Of a DNA stretch of 64,000 bases, positions 1 through 8,139 are shown piece after piece (positions within the stretch are counted from its first letter, which is position 1; every line of letters begins with the position of its first letter). Origin of the DNA: an uncultured Collinsella sp. (GTDB taxonomy: Bacteria > Actinomycetota > Coriobacteriia > Coriobacteriales > Coriobacteriaceae); assembly GCA_900548265.1 (NCBI GenBank), contig URKG01000004.1, forward strand, positions 60,452 through 124,451, given 5' to 3'. The notes under the pieces are model-generated. The model saw only the letters and a list, made by a program, of their open reading frames with translations. It made no database searches and was not told the DNA's origin. The position numbers and the translations under genes are program-made.

Positions 1-701
1 TGTCCTCGCAGGTCTACCGCCACTTTATCTCTGCCAGCGCCGAAGCAATCAAGGGCACGCATGCCGCTGTCGACTACCCTGCCGGCGCCTACGAGCCCGT
101 TGAGCCCGATGTCGAGGAGCACCTAGGTGGCGCCGCGACCACGCAGGAAATGCGCCAGGTTGCGGGACGCGCGACCACGGCGCGCGTCGCCCCTAACAGC
201 CTACGTGCCAAGGCCGCGGCAGAGCGCAGCCAGACGCAAAAGAAGGTCATCGTCTTCTCGATCGCCATCGCCATCGTCGCAGTCATCGCCTGCGCTGGCG
301 CCATCCTTATCACCACTGCTGGTGAGGGTCTGGGCGAGCGTCCCGAGCCAATCCTGTCGTCGCGCACGACCGAGAGCGATGCAAATGGCGACACCCAGTC
401 GCAAGATCAGCAGGCACAGGCGGACGGCACGCAAGACAGTTCTACCTCTACCGATTCGTCCTCGAACACCCAAAACCAATCGCAGGGCACCGATTCCTCT
501 ACGGCCAACAGTGGCACGCCGTCCGGCACGACCGACTCAAGCCAAACGACTGACGGTTCACAGCCAAGCACGGGCGGCCAGACGAGCGACACCACGTCGG
601 GAACGGGCTCAGCAGACAGTAGCAACACCAACAGCTCGAGCGGAACCGCGTCCGGCACGGCATCTGACAACTCGAGCCAAGGCACGGCATCGGGCAACTA
701 A
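1..701 (+). CDS. C-terminal part of a single-pass membrane protein with a Ser/Thr-rich tail (5' end outside window)
   Basis: The frame is open from the window edge (first whole codon at base 3) to TAA at 699-701, giving 232 visible C-terminal residues. A basic segment precedes one hydrophobic helix at bases 246-314 (visible residues about 82-104). A tail of about 125 residues follows, made almost only of Ser, Thr, Gln, Gly, Asp and Asn. With positive charges before the helix, the tail would lie outside the cell, as in wall-spanning stalks. The visible part before the helix has no motif I can name, so the catalytic or binding domain, if any, lies upstream. The end of a cell-wall enzyme or of a receptor-type kinase are both possible. 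A strong terminator follows at 736-770. Confidence 0.75.
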   Translation, partial: SSQVYRHFISASAEAIKGTHAAVDYPAGAYEPVEPDVEEHLGGAATTQEMRQVAGRATTARVAPNSLRAKAAAERSQTQKKVIVFSIAIAIVAVIACAGAILITTAGEGLGERPEPILSSRTTESDANGDTQSQDQQAQADGTQDSSTSTDSSSNTQNQSQGTDSSTANSGTPSGTTDSSQTTDGSQPSTGGQTSDTTSGTGSADSSNTNSSSGTASGTASDNSSQGTASGN

Positions 702-735
702 GCACATTTGCCTCTCATAGATAACCGACCTGTAC

Positions 736-770
736 AACGGGCGCGAATCGAAAGCGGTTCGCGCCCGTTT
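736..770 (+). terminator. Rho-independent terminator after the membrane protein gene
   Basis: A 12-bp GC-rich stem (736-747 with 758-769) and a 10-base loop, ending in a short T run. It closes the upstream gene. Confidence 0.8.
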
Positions 771-813
771 GCCTTGGGCGCCGCCATGGCGAACGCCATG
801 CGATGGTAAGATG

Positions 814-829
814 CTTTACATGTGTAAAG
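814..829. promoter_or_regulatory. 7-2-7 palindrome just before the ribosome binding site
   Basis: CTTTACA-TG-TGTAAAG, with perfect 7-base arms, ends one base from the GAGGAG ribosome binding site of the next gene. It could be a repressor operator or a small mRNA hairpin that limits translation. No partner regulator is identifiable here. Confidence 0.45.
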
Positions 830-841
830 AGGAGATTTGCC

Positions 842-2149
842 ATGAGCAAGACAATAGTTAGGCCCACGCTTTCGCTGGGCAACCACATCTATCTGTATCG
901 CCTGCTGCGCGATGCGATTGGATGCGGCAAGCAAACGTTTATGACGCAGGTCGAGGAGGCACTCGCCGCTGGTGACATGGCCGCTTATGACCTGGGCTTC
1001 GAGTCCACGCGCGAGCTGCTCGAGGAGCTCGACGACTGCATTAAGCTGACCGTCTTTAAGGGCGGTCGCCTGTATGCCACCGTCATCGCCAACGATGCCT
1101 GGGATACCGCCCTTGCCAAGGGCGAAGACAAGCCCAAGGCAGCCAAGGGCGCTAAGCAGTCCTACAAAAAGAAGAAACGCGGTGAGAAGGACCTCAAGGC
1201 CGTGCGCCCCAAGCACGTTAAGCGTCCCGAGCCCGAAGCCATGGTTGAAGCCGCGCCGGAACCCGAGCCCGAGGCAGAGATCGAAGTCGCTATTGAGGTA
1301 ACAGCAGAAGCCGAAACCGAAATCGCCGCCACGACCGATCCCGAAGTCATATCAGAGCAGGAAGCCACTACGGAGCTCAACGAAGCGCCCAAGTCGACAA
1401 CCGAAGAAGCCGCTGACCAACCCGAGCCGTCTGCGTTCCAAAACAGCGATGTCTTTGGCGACGAGGCCGAGGACGATCAGTCCGACGAGCCCGCAGATCA
1501 AGACGCTACCGAGTCGGCGCCGGAGCCCGAGACGCCGCAGCCCGCCATCTCGCTCACGGTCGTCTATGACCCCGAGAATGCCAATGCCGGCATCACCACC
1601 ATGGCATCCACGCCCATCGAGGCAAAGTCGAGCGTCGAGAATGAGAGCGCGACGCAGGTTGAGGTTGAAACTGAAGCTGCAGACGCGCCCGTCACCGTGA
1701 AGCCCGCAGATTCCACAATCAAGCCGAAGACGACGCTGGAGTTCGCACCCGTCATCGAATCCGTGCCCGCCTCTGCTTGCGACCAAATTCCCGCACCGGC
1801 ACCGGCTTCGGTACTCGCAGAGGCCCCAACCCCCGCACCCGTAGCGCCCGCCATCCCCGAGGACTTCCCCGTCGATTTCGCAACCGAGGTCTTCTGCCCC
1901 GGCCCGCTTCTGCACCAGCTGTCGACCTATCTCCCCTACGGCGCCGATACCCTCGGCATTGTCGGCGAGTACTACTGGATCGCCCGCGAGCGCGGTACCA
2001 TCGAGGCCGCGCGAAACCGCGCAAGCTTCCCCCTGCGCTACACGCAGGCCGGCGAGCGCCGCGAGGTTGCCGTGCGCATCCGCCGCAACACCACTGGCGG
2101 CCTCGGTGCCGCCTGGGCCATCGACAAAGTCGAAGAGCCCGAGCAGTAA
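842..2149 (+). CDS. Protein of unknown function with two small domains joined by a long acidic linker
   Basis: 435 aa. I chose the ATG at 842 because GAGGAG lies at 829-834. Residues about 15-90 form a compact, probably helical domain that faintly resembles OST-HTH/LOTUS-type winged helices (ending FKGGRLYATVIAND). This is a weak impression only. A Lys/Arg-rich stretch (about 100-135) follows, then some 200 residues dominated by Glu, Ala, Pro and Thr, and finally a folded C-terminal domain of about 90 residues (about 340-435). The charge pattern suggests a cytoplasmic protein that binds nucleic acid through the basic segment. There is no signal peptide or membrane helix. The gene is monocistronic, between two terminators. 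Confidence 0.75.
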   Translation: MSKTIVRPTLSLGNHIYLYRLLRDAIGCGKQTFMTQVEEALAAGDMAAYDLGFESTRELLEELDDCIKLTVFKGGRLYATVIANDAWDTALAKGEDKPKAAKGAKQSYKKKKRGEKDLKAVRPKHVKRPEPEAMVEAAPEPEPEAEIEVAIEVTAEAETEIAATTDPEVISEQEATTELNEAPKSTTEEAADQPEPSAFQNSDVFGDEAEDDQSDEPADQDATESAPEPETPQPAISLTVVYDPENANAGITTMASTPIEAKSSVENESATQVEVETEAADAPVTVKPADSTIKPKTTLEFAPVIESVPASACDQIPAPAPASVLAEAPTPAPVAPAIPEDFPVDFATEVFCPGPLLHQLSTYLPYGADTLGIVGEYYWIARERGTIEAARNRASFPLRYTQAGERREVAVRIRRNTTGGLGAAWAIDKVEEPEQ

Positions 2150-2153
2150 CGAC

Positions 2154-2189
2154 AAGCGGCTCAAATCCAAATCAGGATTTGAGCCGCTT
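2154..2189 (+). terminator. Rho-independent terminator
   Basis: Perfect 15-bp stem (2154-2168 with 2175-2189) around a 6-base loop, directly after the stop codon of the 435-aa gene and followed by TTATATT. Confidence 0.85.
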
Positions 2190-2223
2190 ATATTAGCATT
2201 CATCGATGTTTCGTGATCAACAG

Positions 2224-2329
2224 CGAGCGGGCCGCAAGTGCCCCAGGTTGCCGTGAAAGAGGAGCGACGCGTACTTCGGTACGCGAGCGACGGTTTGAAC
2301 GGCAAGATGGGGTGCTTGCGACCCGCGCA
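2224..2329. repeat. Large nested palindrome (REP-like element)
   Basis: A roughly 105-base imperfect palindrome between convergent genes. The outer arms pair (GGGCCGCAAG near 2228 with CTTGCGACCC ending 2324), further arms pair inside (GCCCCA...TTGCCGT with ACGGCAA...TGGGG), and the centre is a perfect 6-bp stem with a TTCG tetraloop (2269-2284). It is far longer than a terminator and has no obvious coding content. Confidence 0.7.
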
Positions 2330-2339
2330 GCGTCGAGCA

Positions 2340-2366
2340 GTTACGCGGTTTGGAAAACCGCGTAAC
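2340..2366 (-). terminator. Perfect 12-bp hairpin after ettA
   Basis: Arms 2340-2351 and 2355-2366 with a GGA loop, three bases past the ettA stop. There is no clear U run on the minus strand, so it may act as a mRNA 3' end stabiliser as much as a terminator. Confidence 0.6.
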
Positions 2367-2369
2367 GAT

Positions 2370-4049
2370 CTAGTCGCGCGTCAGCTTACGGTGAATACGA
2401 TGCGGCTGGGCTGCGTCCTCGCCAAGGCGCTCGATACGGTTGACCTGATAGGCCTCAAAGTTGCCCTCAAACCAATACCAGTTGCCCGGGTTCTCGTCGG
2501 TGCCTTCCCACGCCAGGATGTGCGTGGCGACGCGGTCCAGGAACATACGGTCGTGGCTAATGACCACCGAACAGCCCGGGAACTCGAGCAGCGCCGCCTC
2601 GAGTGAGGACAGCGTCTCGACGTCGAGATCGTTCGTGGGCTCGTCGAGGAGCAGCAGGTTGCCGCCCTGCTTGAGCGTGAGCGCCAGGTTCAGACGATTG
2701 CGCTCACCACCGGAGAGTACGCCAGCACGCTTCTGCTGGTCCTGGCCCTTAAAGCCAAAGCTCGCCACGTACGCGCGGCTGGGGACCTCGGTCTCGCCGA
2801 CCATCATGTGGTCCAGGCCATCCGAGACGACCTCCCACAGGTTCTTATCGGGATCGATGCCAGAACGGTTCTGATCGACATAGGAGATCTTGACGGTCTC
2901 GCCCACCTCGAGCTCGCCCGAAGTCAGCGGCTCCAGGCCCACGATGGTCTTGAAGAGCGTAGTCTTGCCCACACCGTTGGGACCGATGACGCCCACGATG
3001 CCGTTACGCGGCAGGGTGAACGATAGGTCGTCGATGAGCACACGGCCATCGAACTCCTTGTGCAGGTGATGAGCCTCGAGCACCTTGTTGCCCAGACGCG
3101 GTCCAACGGGAATGCGGATATCGGTCCAGTCGAGCTTCTGGCTTGCGCGGGCCTCGGCCTCCATCTCCTCGTAGCGAGCCAGACGGGCCTTGTTCTTTGC
3201 CTGGCGAGCCTTGGGCGAGCTGCGTACCCACTCGAGCTCGGCCTCCATGCGCTTGGCGAGCTTGGCATCGCGGTTACCTTGTGCCTCGATACGCGCGGCC
3301 TTGGTCTCCAGATACGTGGAGTAGTTGCCCTTGTAGGGATAAAGGTGACCGCGGTCGACCTCGCAGATCCACTCGGCAACGTTATCCAAGAAGTAGCGAT
3401 CGTGCGTGACGGCAAGCACCGCGCCCTGGTAGTTGTGCAGGAAGTGCTCGAGCCACAGGATCGACTCGGCGTCCAGGTGGTTCGTAGGCTCGTCGAGCAG
3501 CAGCAGGTCGGGAGCCTCGAGCAGCAGCTTGCACAGGGCCACGCGACGGCGCTCGCCGCCGGAAAGCACATTAACCGGCATGTCAGAATCGGGCAGCTGC
3601 AGGGCGTCCATGGCCTGGCCGAGCTTGGAATCGATATCCCAGCCGTCAGCGGCGTCGATCTCGTCCTGGAGCTTGCCCATCTCGGCCATGAGGGCGTCCA
3701 TGTCGCAGTCCGGGTCGCACATCTCCTCGCCGATCTTGTTGAAGCGATCGACCTTGGCGATCATGTCGCCAAACGCCATGCGCACGTTCTCGATGACGGT
3801 CTTGTCGTCGTCGAGCGGCGGCTCCTGCTGCAGGATGCCCACGGTGTAGCCGGGAGTGAGCCTGGCATCGCCGTTGGAGACCTCCTCGATGCCGGCCATG
3901 ATCTTGAGCAGGGTCGACTTGCCCATACCGTTGGGGCCCACGACGCCGATCTTGGCACCGGGGTAGAAGCTCAGGGTCACGTCGTCAAGGATCACCTTGT
4001 CGCCATGGGCCTTGCGAGCCTGATACATCTGGTAGATAAACTCCGCCAT
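2370..4049 (-). CDS. ettA: Energy-dependent translational throttle protein EttA (ABC-F)
   Basis: 559 aa, the usual EttA length. It contains two ABC ATPase cassettes: Walker A GPNGMGKST near residue 39 and GPNGVGKTT near residue 360, LSGGERRR and LSGGERNR signatures, and LLLLDEPTNHLD and LLLLDEPTNDLD Walker B motifs. A charged linker between them contains the EttA arm. There are no membrane segments, so it works in the cytosol. In the family, EttA binds the ribosomal E site and couples the first steps of elongation to the ATP/ADP ratio. An AGAAAGGA site lies 12 bases before the ATG. It follows sdpI on the same strand after 184 bases that hold a weak terminator, so it probably has its own promoter. 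Confidence 0.95.
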   Translation of the reverse strand: MAEFIYQMYQARKAHGDKVILDDVTLSFYPGAKIGVVGPNGMGKSTLLKIMAGIEEVSNGDARLTPGYTVGILQQEPPLDDDKTVIENVRMAFGDMIAKVDRFNKIGEEMCDPDCDMDALMAEMGKLQDEIDAADGWDIDSKLGQAMDALQLPDSDMPVNVLSGGERRRVALCKLLLEAPDLLLLDEPTNHLDAESILWLEHFLHNYQGAVLAVTHDRYFLDNVAEWICEVDRGHLYPYKGNYSTYLETKAARIEAQGNRDAKLAKRMEAELEWVRSSPKARQAKNKARLARYEEMEAEARASQKLDWTDIRIPVGPRLGNKVLEAHHLHKEFDGRVLIDDLSFTLPRNGIVGVIGPNGVGKTTLFKTIVGLEPLTSGELEVGETVKISYVDQNRSGIDPDKNLWEVVSDGLDHMMVGETEVPSRAYVASFGFKGQDQQKRAGVLSGGERNRLNLALTLKQGGNLLLLDEPTNDLDVETLSSLEAALLEFPGCSVVISHDRMFLDRVATHILAWEGTDENPGNWYWFEGNFEAYQVNRIERLGEDAAQPHRIHRKLTRD

Positions 4050-4140
4050 TTGTCTGTTTTATCCTTTCTACCTGCTGTTTCCCTATTCTTGTTTCGCTTT
4101 AGTGGAAACGAAATGGAAAAACCAGCTCTGAAACGTAACG

Positions 4141-4169
4141 AAAAAGGGGCATGGTTGCCCACACCCCCT
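4141..4169 (-). terminator. Probable terminator after sdpI
   Basis: On the minus strand a short GGGG/CCCC stem with a roughly 15-base loop is followed by TTTTT. It sits between sdpI and ettA. Confidence 0.45.
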
Positions 4170-4233
4170 AATACTACCTGGGAAAAGTCCCCCAGAACAT
4201 ACTATGAACTGCGTACGCTAGTTTTCCGCAACC

Positions 4234-4938
4234 TTAACGAGCGGCTCGCTGCGATTTGCGCCACAACAGATACGAGTAGACGTAGACGGCTCCAACCGAA
4301 CCAAACGCCAGAGCCGCAATCACCGCGGCGACGACTTCACTCGAAAGCACGCTGCCTGCCACGCCCATCACAATCAGGCCAATACCCAGCACCATAAAGC
4401 AGGCGCCGCCAAAACGCTGCGTACGGCGCCAGTTCTCGGGATCGGCAAGCGCCCAGGGTGTCTTGATACCGAGCGTATAGTTCTGCTTCACACGCGGCAA
4501 GTAGTTGCCTACGCCGATGAACAGCAAACCGACAACACCGGAAATCAGCACGTTAACCGAACCGACCGCCGGCACCACGCCCCAGACCGTAAGCTCTCCC
4601 AGCCAGCTTATGGCGCACATGAACAAGGTGAAGGCAATTACGAAGCCCTGATAGAACTTGCCCGAGGTTCGATACGCCTCGCCCTTGGGGTCGATGCGCG
4701 GCACCACGCAGAACATTGCGAGAAGTGCCAGAGGCAGCACGCCGAGCGCGGAGGCCATCCAGCTAGGACCCCAACCGTCGACGGCACCGTTCGCGCCCCA
4801 GTGCGTGGGAATCTGCGCAGGCAAGCTCGGCATCACCATGAGGTGCGCTACGACATTGGCGACGCACAGAGCGACCAGCGCAATCCACACGCGCGACGAT
4901 ACCCCCGTGGGGTGAATGCCCTTGTTTTCGTTATTCAT
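4234..4938 (-). CDS. sdpI: SdpI family membrane protein (DUF1648 plus SdpI)
   Basis: 234 aa, polytopic, with about six hydrophobic helices. The N-terminal part carries the DUF1648 signature (PAQIPTHWGANGAVDGWG). The C-terminal part is the SdpI domain (VGNYLPRVKQNYTLGIKTPW, then WRRTQRFGG). In Bacillus subtilis, SdpI confers immunity to the SdpC toxin and sequesters the repressor SdpR at the membrane. I chose the ATG at 4936-4938 because it overlaps the upstream sdpR-like stop by 8 bases, a typical coupled arrangement. No sdpC-like toxin gene is present here, so the role may be envelope stress or peptide signalling rather than self-immunity. Confidence 0.88.
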   Translation of the reverse strand: MNNENKGIHPTGVSSRVWIALVALCVANVVAHLMVMPSLPAQIPTHWGANGAVDGWGPSWMASALGVLPLALLAMFCVVPRIDPKGEAYRTSGKFYQGFVIAFTLFMCAISWLGELTVWGVVPAVGSVNVLISGVVGLLFIGVGNYLPRVKQNYTLGIKTPWALADPENWRRTQRFGGACFMVLGIGLIVMGVAGSVLSSEVVAAVIAALAFGSVGAVYVYSYLLWRKSQRAAR

Positions 4939-5209
4939 CCTTATCACCTTCAGTGTTTGTAAAACCCATAAACCAGCCAATTAAATCCTGCATGACGGTG
5001 GTGTTTAAGCTGTATACGATGTTTTGGCCATGGCGCTCGTCGGTCACCAACCCGGCGTTTTTGAGCGTCGCCAAGTGATGGCTCAGCGACGGCTTACTGA
5101 TATCGAAATGCTCGGCAAGCTCCCCCGCCGTGCAATTGCCCTCGCGCAGCAACTCCAAAATGCGCCGTCGCGTTGGATCGGCAAGCGCCTTAAAACCCTC
5201 TCCCGGCAT
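4931..5209 (-). CDS. sdpR: ArsR-family repressor of the SdpR type
   Basis: 92 aa, close to B. subtilis SdpR (90 aa). It is a winged helix: ALADPTRRRILELL, then the recognition region FDISKPSLSHHLATLKNAGL. No metal-binding Cys pairs are present, which sets it apart from metal-sensing ArsR proteins. I chose the ATG at 5207-5209 because AGGAGG lies just before it. Two in-frame ATGs further upstream would put that site inside the gene. It is translationally coupled to sdpI. A TTAGA/TCTAA inverted repeat overlapping the -35 of its own promoter suggests autorepression. Confidence 0.87.
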   Translation of the reverse strand: MPGEGFKALADPTRRRILELLREGNCTAGELAEHFDISKPSLSHHLATLKNAGLVTDERHGQNIVYSLNTTVMQDLIGWFMGFTNTEGDKDE

Positions 5210-5243
5210 AAGACCTCCTCTCATCATCTCTCATGACGTGCAC

Positions 5244-5273
5244 ACTATACTCAATATTTAGATGTTTGTCTAA
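5244..5273 (-). promoter_or_regulatory. Promoter of the sdpR-sdpI operon with overlapping operator
   Basis: -35 TTAGAC (5268-5273), 18-bp spacer, -10 TATAGT (5244-5249). The inverted repeat TTAGA-N6-TCTAA at 5258-5273 covers the -35, which is where an autorepressor would bind. Confidence 0.55.
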
Positions 5274-5388
5274 CTATCTAATCGCAATTCTTCAAACCAC
5301 ATCAAAGCAAACGCCATCGCAACCTATGGGCGATTACCTATAATGGCGATAGCTAAAACACGACCTGCTTCCCCATCGGAGGATATTT

Positions 5389-6186
5389 ATGACCGAAACC
5401 GCTGCCGCAGCCGCCATCGAGACACGCGACACCAAGCTCGAGATTATCATGGGCCGCGAGGCACTCGATAAGCTCGCCGATGCTACGGTGCTAGTGCTCG
5501 GCTGCGGAGGCGTGGGCTCCAACTGCTGCGAGGCACTCGCCCGCGGCGGCATCGGACATTTCGTCATTCTGGATAAGGACATCATCGCGCCCAGCAATAT
5601 CAATCGCCAGGCCATCGCCTTTCACAGCACCGTCGGCAAGCGCAAGGTTGACGTGATGGAGGCTATGATCCACGATATCAATCCTGCCGCCACCGTCATC
5701 AAGCGAACTGAATACCTGTTGAGCGATAACATCGACGAGTTCTTTGCGAGCGTTTTGGAGCAGACGGACGGCAAGCTCGACTACGTCGTCGACGCCATCG
5801 ACACCATCTCGGCCAAGCTCACCATTGCCAAATATGCTCAGGACCACGACATCCGTTTGGTTAGCTCCATGGGCGGGGCCAACAAGCTCCATCCCGAGTG
5901 CCTCCGCTTTGCCAACATCTTCGATACGGTACGTGACCCCATGAGCCGCATCATGCGCAAAGAATGCAAGAAGCGCGGAATCAAGAGCCTGCACGTGCTG
6001 TTTAGCTGCGAGGAATCGGTTAAGACCCAACCCCGCGACCCGTCCAATATCCACGAGCGTACCGAGTTGGGCACCGCCAGCTTTATGCCGCCCATCATGG
6101 GCCAGATGATCGCCGGCGAGGTTATCCGCCAGATCAGTGGGCGTGGTACCGAACGCGTGCGCGCCGATGGCCAGCGCCTAGACTAG
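5389..6186 (+). CDS. tcdA: tRNA threonylcarbamoyladenosine dehydratase
   Basis: 265 aa, an E1-like ThiF/MoeB-fold enzyme. The nucleotide-binding loop VLGCGGVGSN lies near residue 37. A second signature is LDKDIIAPSNINRQ, and DAIDTISAK follows with the catalytic-core Asp. TcdA/CsdL uses ATP to cyclise the t6A37 side chain of ANN-decoding tRNAs to ct6A in the cytosol. GGAGG lies 7 bases before the ATG. The TatD-like gene follows directly. It reads divergently from sdpR. Confidence 0.92.
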   Translation: MTETAAAAAIETRDTKLEIIMGREALDKLADATVLVLGCGGVGSNCCEALARGGIGHFVILDKDIIAPSNINRQAIAFHSTVGKRKVDVMEAMIHDINPAATVIKRTEYLLSDNIDEFFASVLEQTDGKLDYVVDAIDTISAKLTIAKYAQDHDIRLVSSMGGANKLHPECLRFANIFDTVRDPMSRIMRKECKKRGIKSLHVLFSCEESVKTQPRDPSNIHERTELGTASFMPPIMGQMIAGEVIRQISGRGTERVRADGQRLD

Positions 6187-6200
6187 TGGAGCGCGCCGAG

Positions 6201-6983
6201 ATGGGACCCCAGTTAATTGATGCACACTGCCATCTTGATTTAATGGCTCACCCGGACGCCGTTGCCGATGAGGCGACGGCACTGGGCTTGGGTCTATTTG
6301 ATTGCGGCGTCGATCCACGCGACTTTTCGGCCGCAAACGAGCGTGCCCGTCGCCAACCAGGCATCATCGCCGGCATTGGGCTTCACCCCTGGTGGCTCGC
6401 CGACGGCCGCTGTGGTTCTACCGAAGTCGATCTGCTTTGCGAAGTTGCCGCCCAAGAGCGCCACATCGGCGAAGTCGGACTCGACTTTTCCGAGCGCTTT
6501 GCCGGAAGCGAGTCGCTGCAAATACAGGCACTTGACCGGCTCTGCGATGTGCTCGTGCAGCGTCCTCTTGCCGGGCGCGTGATATCAATTCACGCCGTTC
6601 GTTCGGCAGGAACTGCGCTGGACGCCCTAGAATCGCACGGGCTACTCATCCCAAACCCCGACTCCCCCGCTATCATCTTCCACTGGTTTAGCGGCACCTC
6701 AGATGAGCTCGTCCGCGCGCGTAATGCGGGCTGCTATTTTTCTGTCAACGAACGCATGCTCGCGTCCAAACGAGGACGCGAATACGCACGACAGATTCCA
6801 CTCGACCGTTTACTGCTCGAAACCGATACACCGGCCGAACCAAACACAGAAACAAGCGCGCAGTCGCTCATCAGATCGCTCGCAAGGACCTCAAAACGCA
6901 TCGCCTCACTCAAAAACTGTGACGCAAAGCACATCGAGTCGGCAGTTTTGGGAAATTCACGCTCTGTTTTTGGCCTTCGCTAA
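6201..6983 (+). CDS. TatD family metal-dependent hydrolase
   Basis: 260 aa. The metal-binding motif DAHCHLD is at the N-terminus, GIGLHPWW and IGEVGLDFSE follow, then ISIHAVR, FHWFSGT and a C-terminal ETDTP that supplies the last metal ligand. TatD proteins are TIM-barrel nucleases, and some act on D-aminoacyl-tRNA or DNA ends. I chose the ATG at 6201 because GGAG lies 9 bases before it. A GTG at 6186 overlapping the tcdA stop is the alternative and would add five residues. It is probably co-transcribed with tcdA. Confidence 0.87.
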   Translation: MGPQLIDAHCHLDLMAHPDAVADEATALGLGLFDCGVDPRDFSAANERARRQPGIIAGIGLHPWWLADGRCGSTEVDLLCEVAAQERHIGEVGLDFSERFAGSESLQIQALDRLCDVLVQRPLAGRVISIHAVRSAGTALDALESHGLLIPNPDSPAIIFHWFSGTSDELVRARNAGCYFSVNERMLASKRGREYARQIPLDRLLLETDTPAEPNTETSAQSLIRSLARTSKRIASLKNCDAKHIESAVLGNSRSVFGLR

Positions 6984-6986
6984 GCT

Positions 6987-7221
6987 CGGTGTGCAAAAAA
7001 CGCCAAATATGAGTACTGCTACCGGAATGGATACATTACTTTTAACTTCCCAACCGCCAGAATAATCCTCGATTGTCCACTAATTAAAGCTTTTACAGTC
7101 ATTCATCCTGCGTTTTCGCAAATCTTAAACCCCTCCAGACGCTCAAATCACGTCTGAAGGGGTTGATTTTGCTGCGACTAAATTAGTCACAGTACTCATA
7201 TTTGGCATTTTTTGCACACCG
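6987..7221. mobile_element. MITE-like element, 235 bp, with 32-bp terminal inverted repeats
   Basis: The ends 6987-7018 and 7190-7221 are inverted repeats that match at 31 of 32 positions. The AT-rich interior has no credible ORF and contains a terminator-like hairpin at 7128-7164. There is no transposase inside, as expected for a non-autonomous element. I cannot see a clear target-site duplication. Confidence 0.7.
7128..7164. terminator. Hairpin inside the MITE-like element, usable as a two-way terminator
   Basis: 14-bp stem with one mismatch (7128-7141 with 7151-7164) and a 9-base loop, followed by GATTTT on the plus strand. It lies between the convergent TatD and kinase genes. Confidence 0.6.
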
Positions 7222-7261
7222 GGTCCCGAGGAGGCGCCTGCACCTCCCCGGGACCGCTCGG

Positions 7262-8125
7262 CTATTCGACGATTGGTGCTCCGTGGCCCCAAGAACCTTC
7301 CATGCCGCACACGGTCGAGGCAAACCCGGCAGCAAAGTCAAGCGCGCGCTCGATGGCCTCGGCGCCATCCTCACCACGCTTGGCGGAATCGAGATAGCAC
7401 ATCAAAAACGAGGTGAGGAACGAGTCGCCCGCCCCCATGGTGTCCTTCATATCCGTTACCGGTTTAGCCAGCTGGCGGTAATAACGCTCGCCGTCGTAAG
7501 CAATGCAGCCCTCGGCGCCCGCCGTAGCCGACACAAAACGCGGACCCAGGCCCTTCACCCATGCCAGACGCTCGCGAATCTCGTCCTCACTCGCGGCATC
7601 CGCCGCACTAAAGAAAGCGAAATCGACGAAGGGCGCAATCTGCTCGTAGTACTCGTCGGTGGAGTCATCCGAAAAGTCAAAAGAGACTGTGACGCCCGCA
7701 GCCTTCAGCTTGGGCAGCTCGCGCTCGGTAAAGCAATAGTTGCCCGAATGAACCACATCGAACTGCTTCATGTACGAAAGGTCAAAGCGATCGAGGACAT
7801 AGCGCGCATCGCCACGGATACCGCCCTCGTTGGAACCAAGGAAGACACGGTCACCGTCAACGACGGTCACGCGAGCCGCTCCGTTCTCGCCAATCATCTG
7901 CTCGCACTTGTCAAGCTCGACACCCTCATCCTCGAGGCTTGCAATGACATGCTCGGCAGCGGCGTCATTGCCAAAAATGCCCATGTATGCAGAGCGTGCG
8001 GCACCACATTTCTTGGCATAAACGGCGAAGTTCACCGCGTTGCCGCCGGGATACATGGTGTGGATATGCTCGTAGCGATCGACGACGTTGTCGCCAAATC
8101 CGAGCGCGTTAACGTTAAATGCCAT
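7262..8125 (-). CDS. PfkB-family sugar kinase, FrlD (fructosamine 6-kinase) type
   Basis: 287 aa, a ribokinase-fold kinase. The N-terminal part has YPGGNAVNFAVYAKKCG for substrate binding. The C-terminal PfkB signature DTMGAGDSFLTSF supplies the catalytic Asp and anion hole. In frl systems this enzyme phosphorylates the sugar part of a fructosamine at C6 in the cytosol. It is the last gene of a six-gene minus-strand operon. The deglycase gene ends 14 bases before it, and that gene pairing points to an Amadori-product substrate. The exact substrate cannot be read from the sequence. Confidence 0.82.
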   Translation of the reverse strand: MAFNVNALGFGDNVVDRYEHIHTMYPGGNAVNFAVYAKKCGAARSAYMGIFGNDAAAEHVIASLEDEGVELDKCEQMIGENGAARVTVVDGDRVFLGSNEGGIRGDARYVLDRFDLSYMKQFDVVHSGNYCFTERELPKLKAAGVTVSFDFSDDSTDEYYEQIAPFVDFAFFSAADAASEDEIRERLAWVKGLGPRFVSATAGAEGCIAYDGERYYRQLAKPVTDMKDTMGAGDSFLTSFLMCYLDSAKRGEDGAEAIERALDFAAGFASTVCGMEGSWGHGAPIVE

Positions 8126-8139
8126 GGCCTTTGCCCCTT

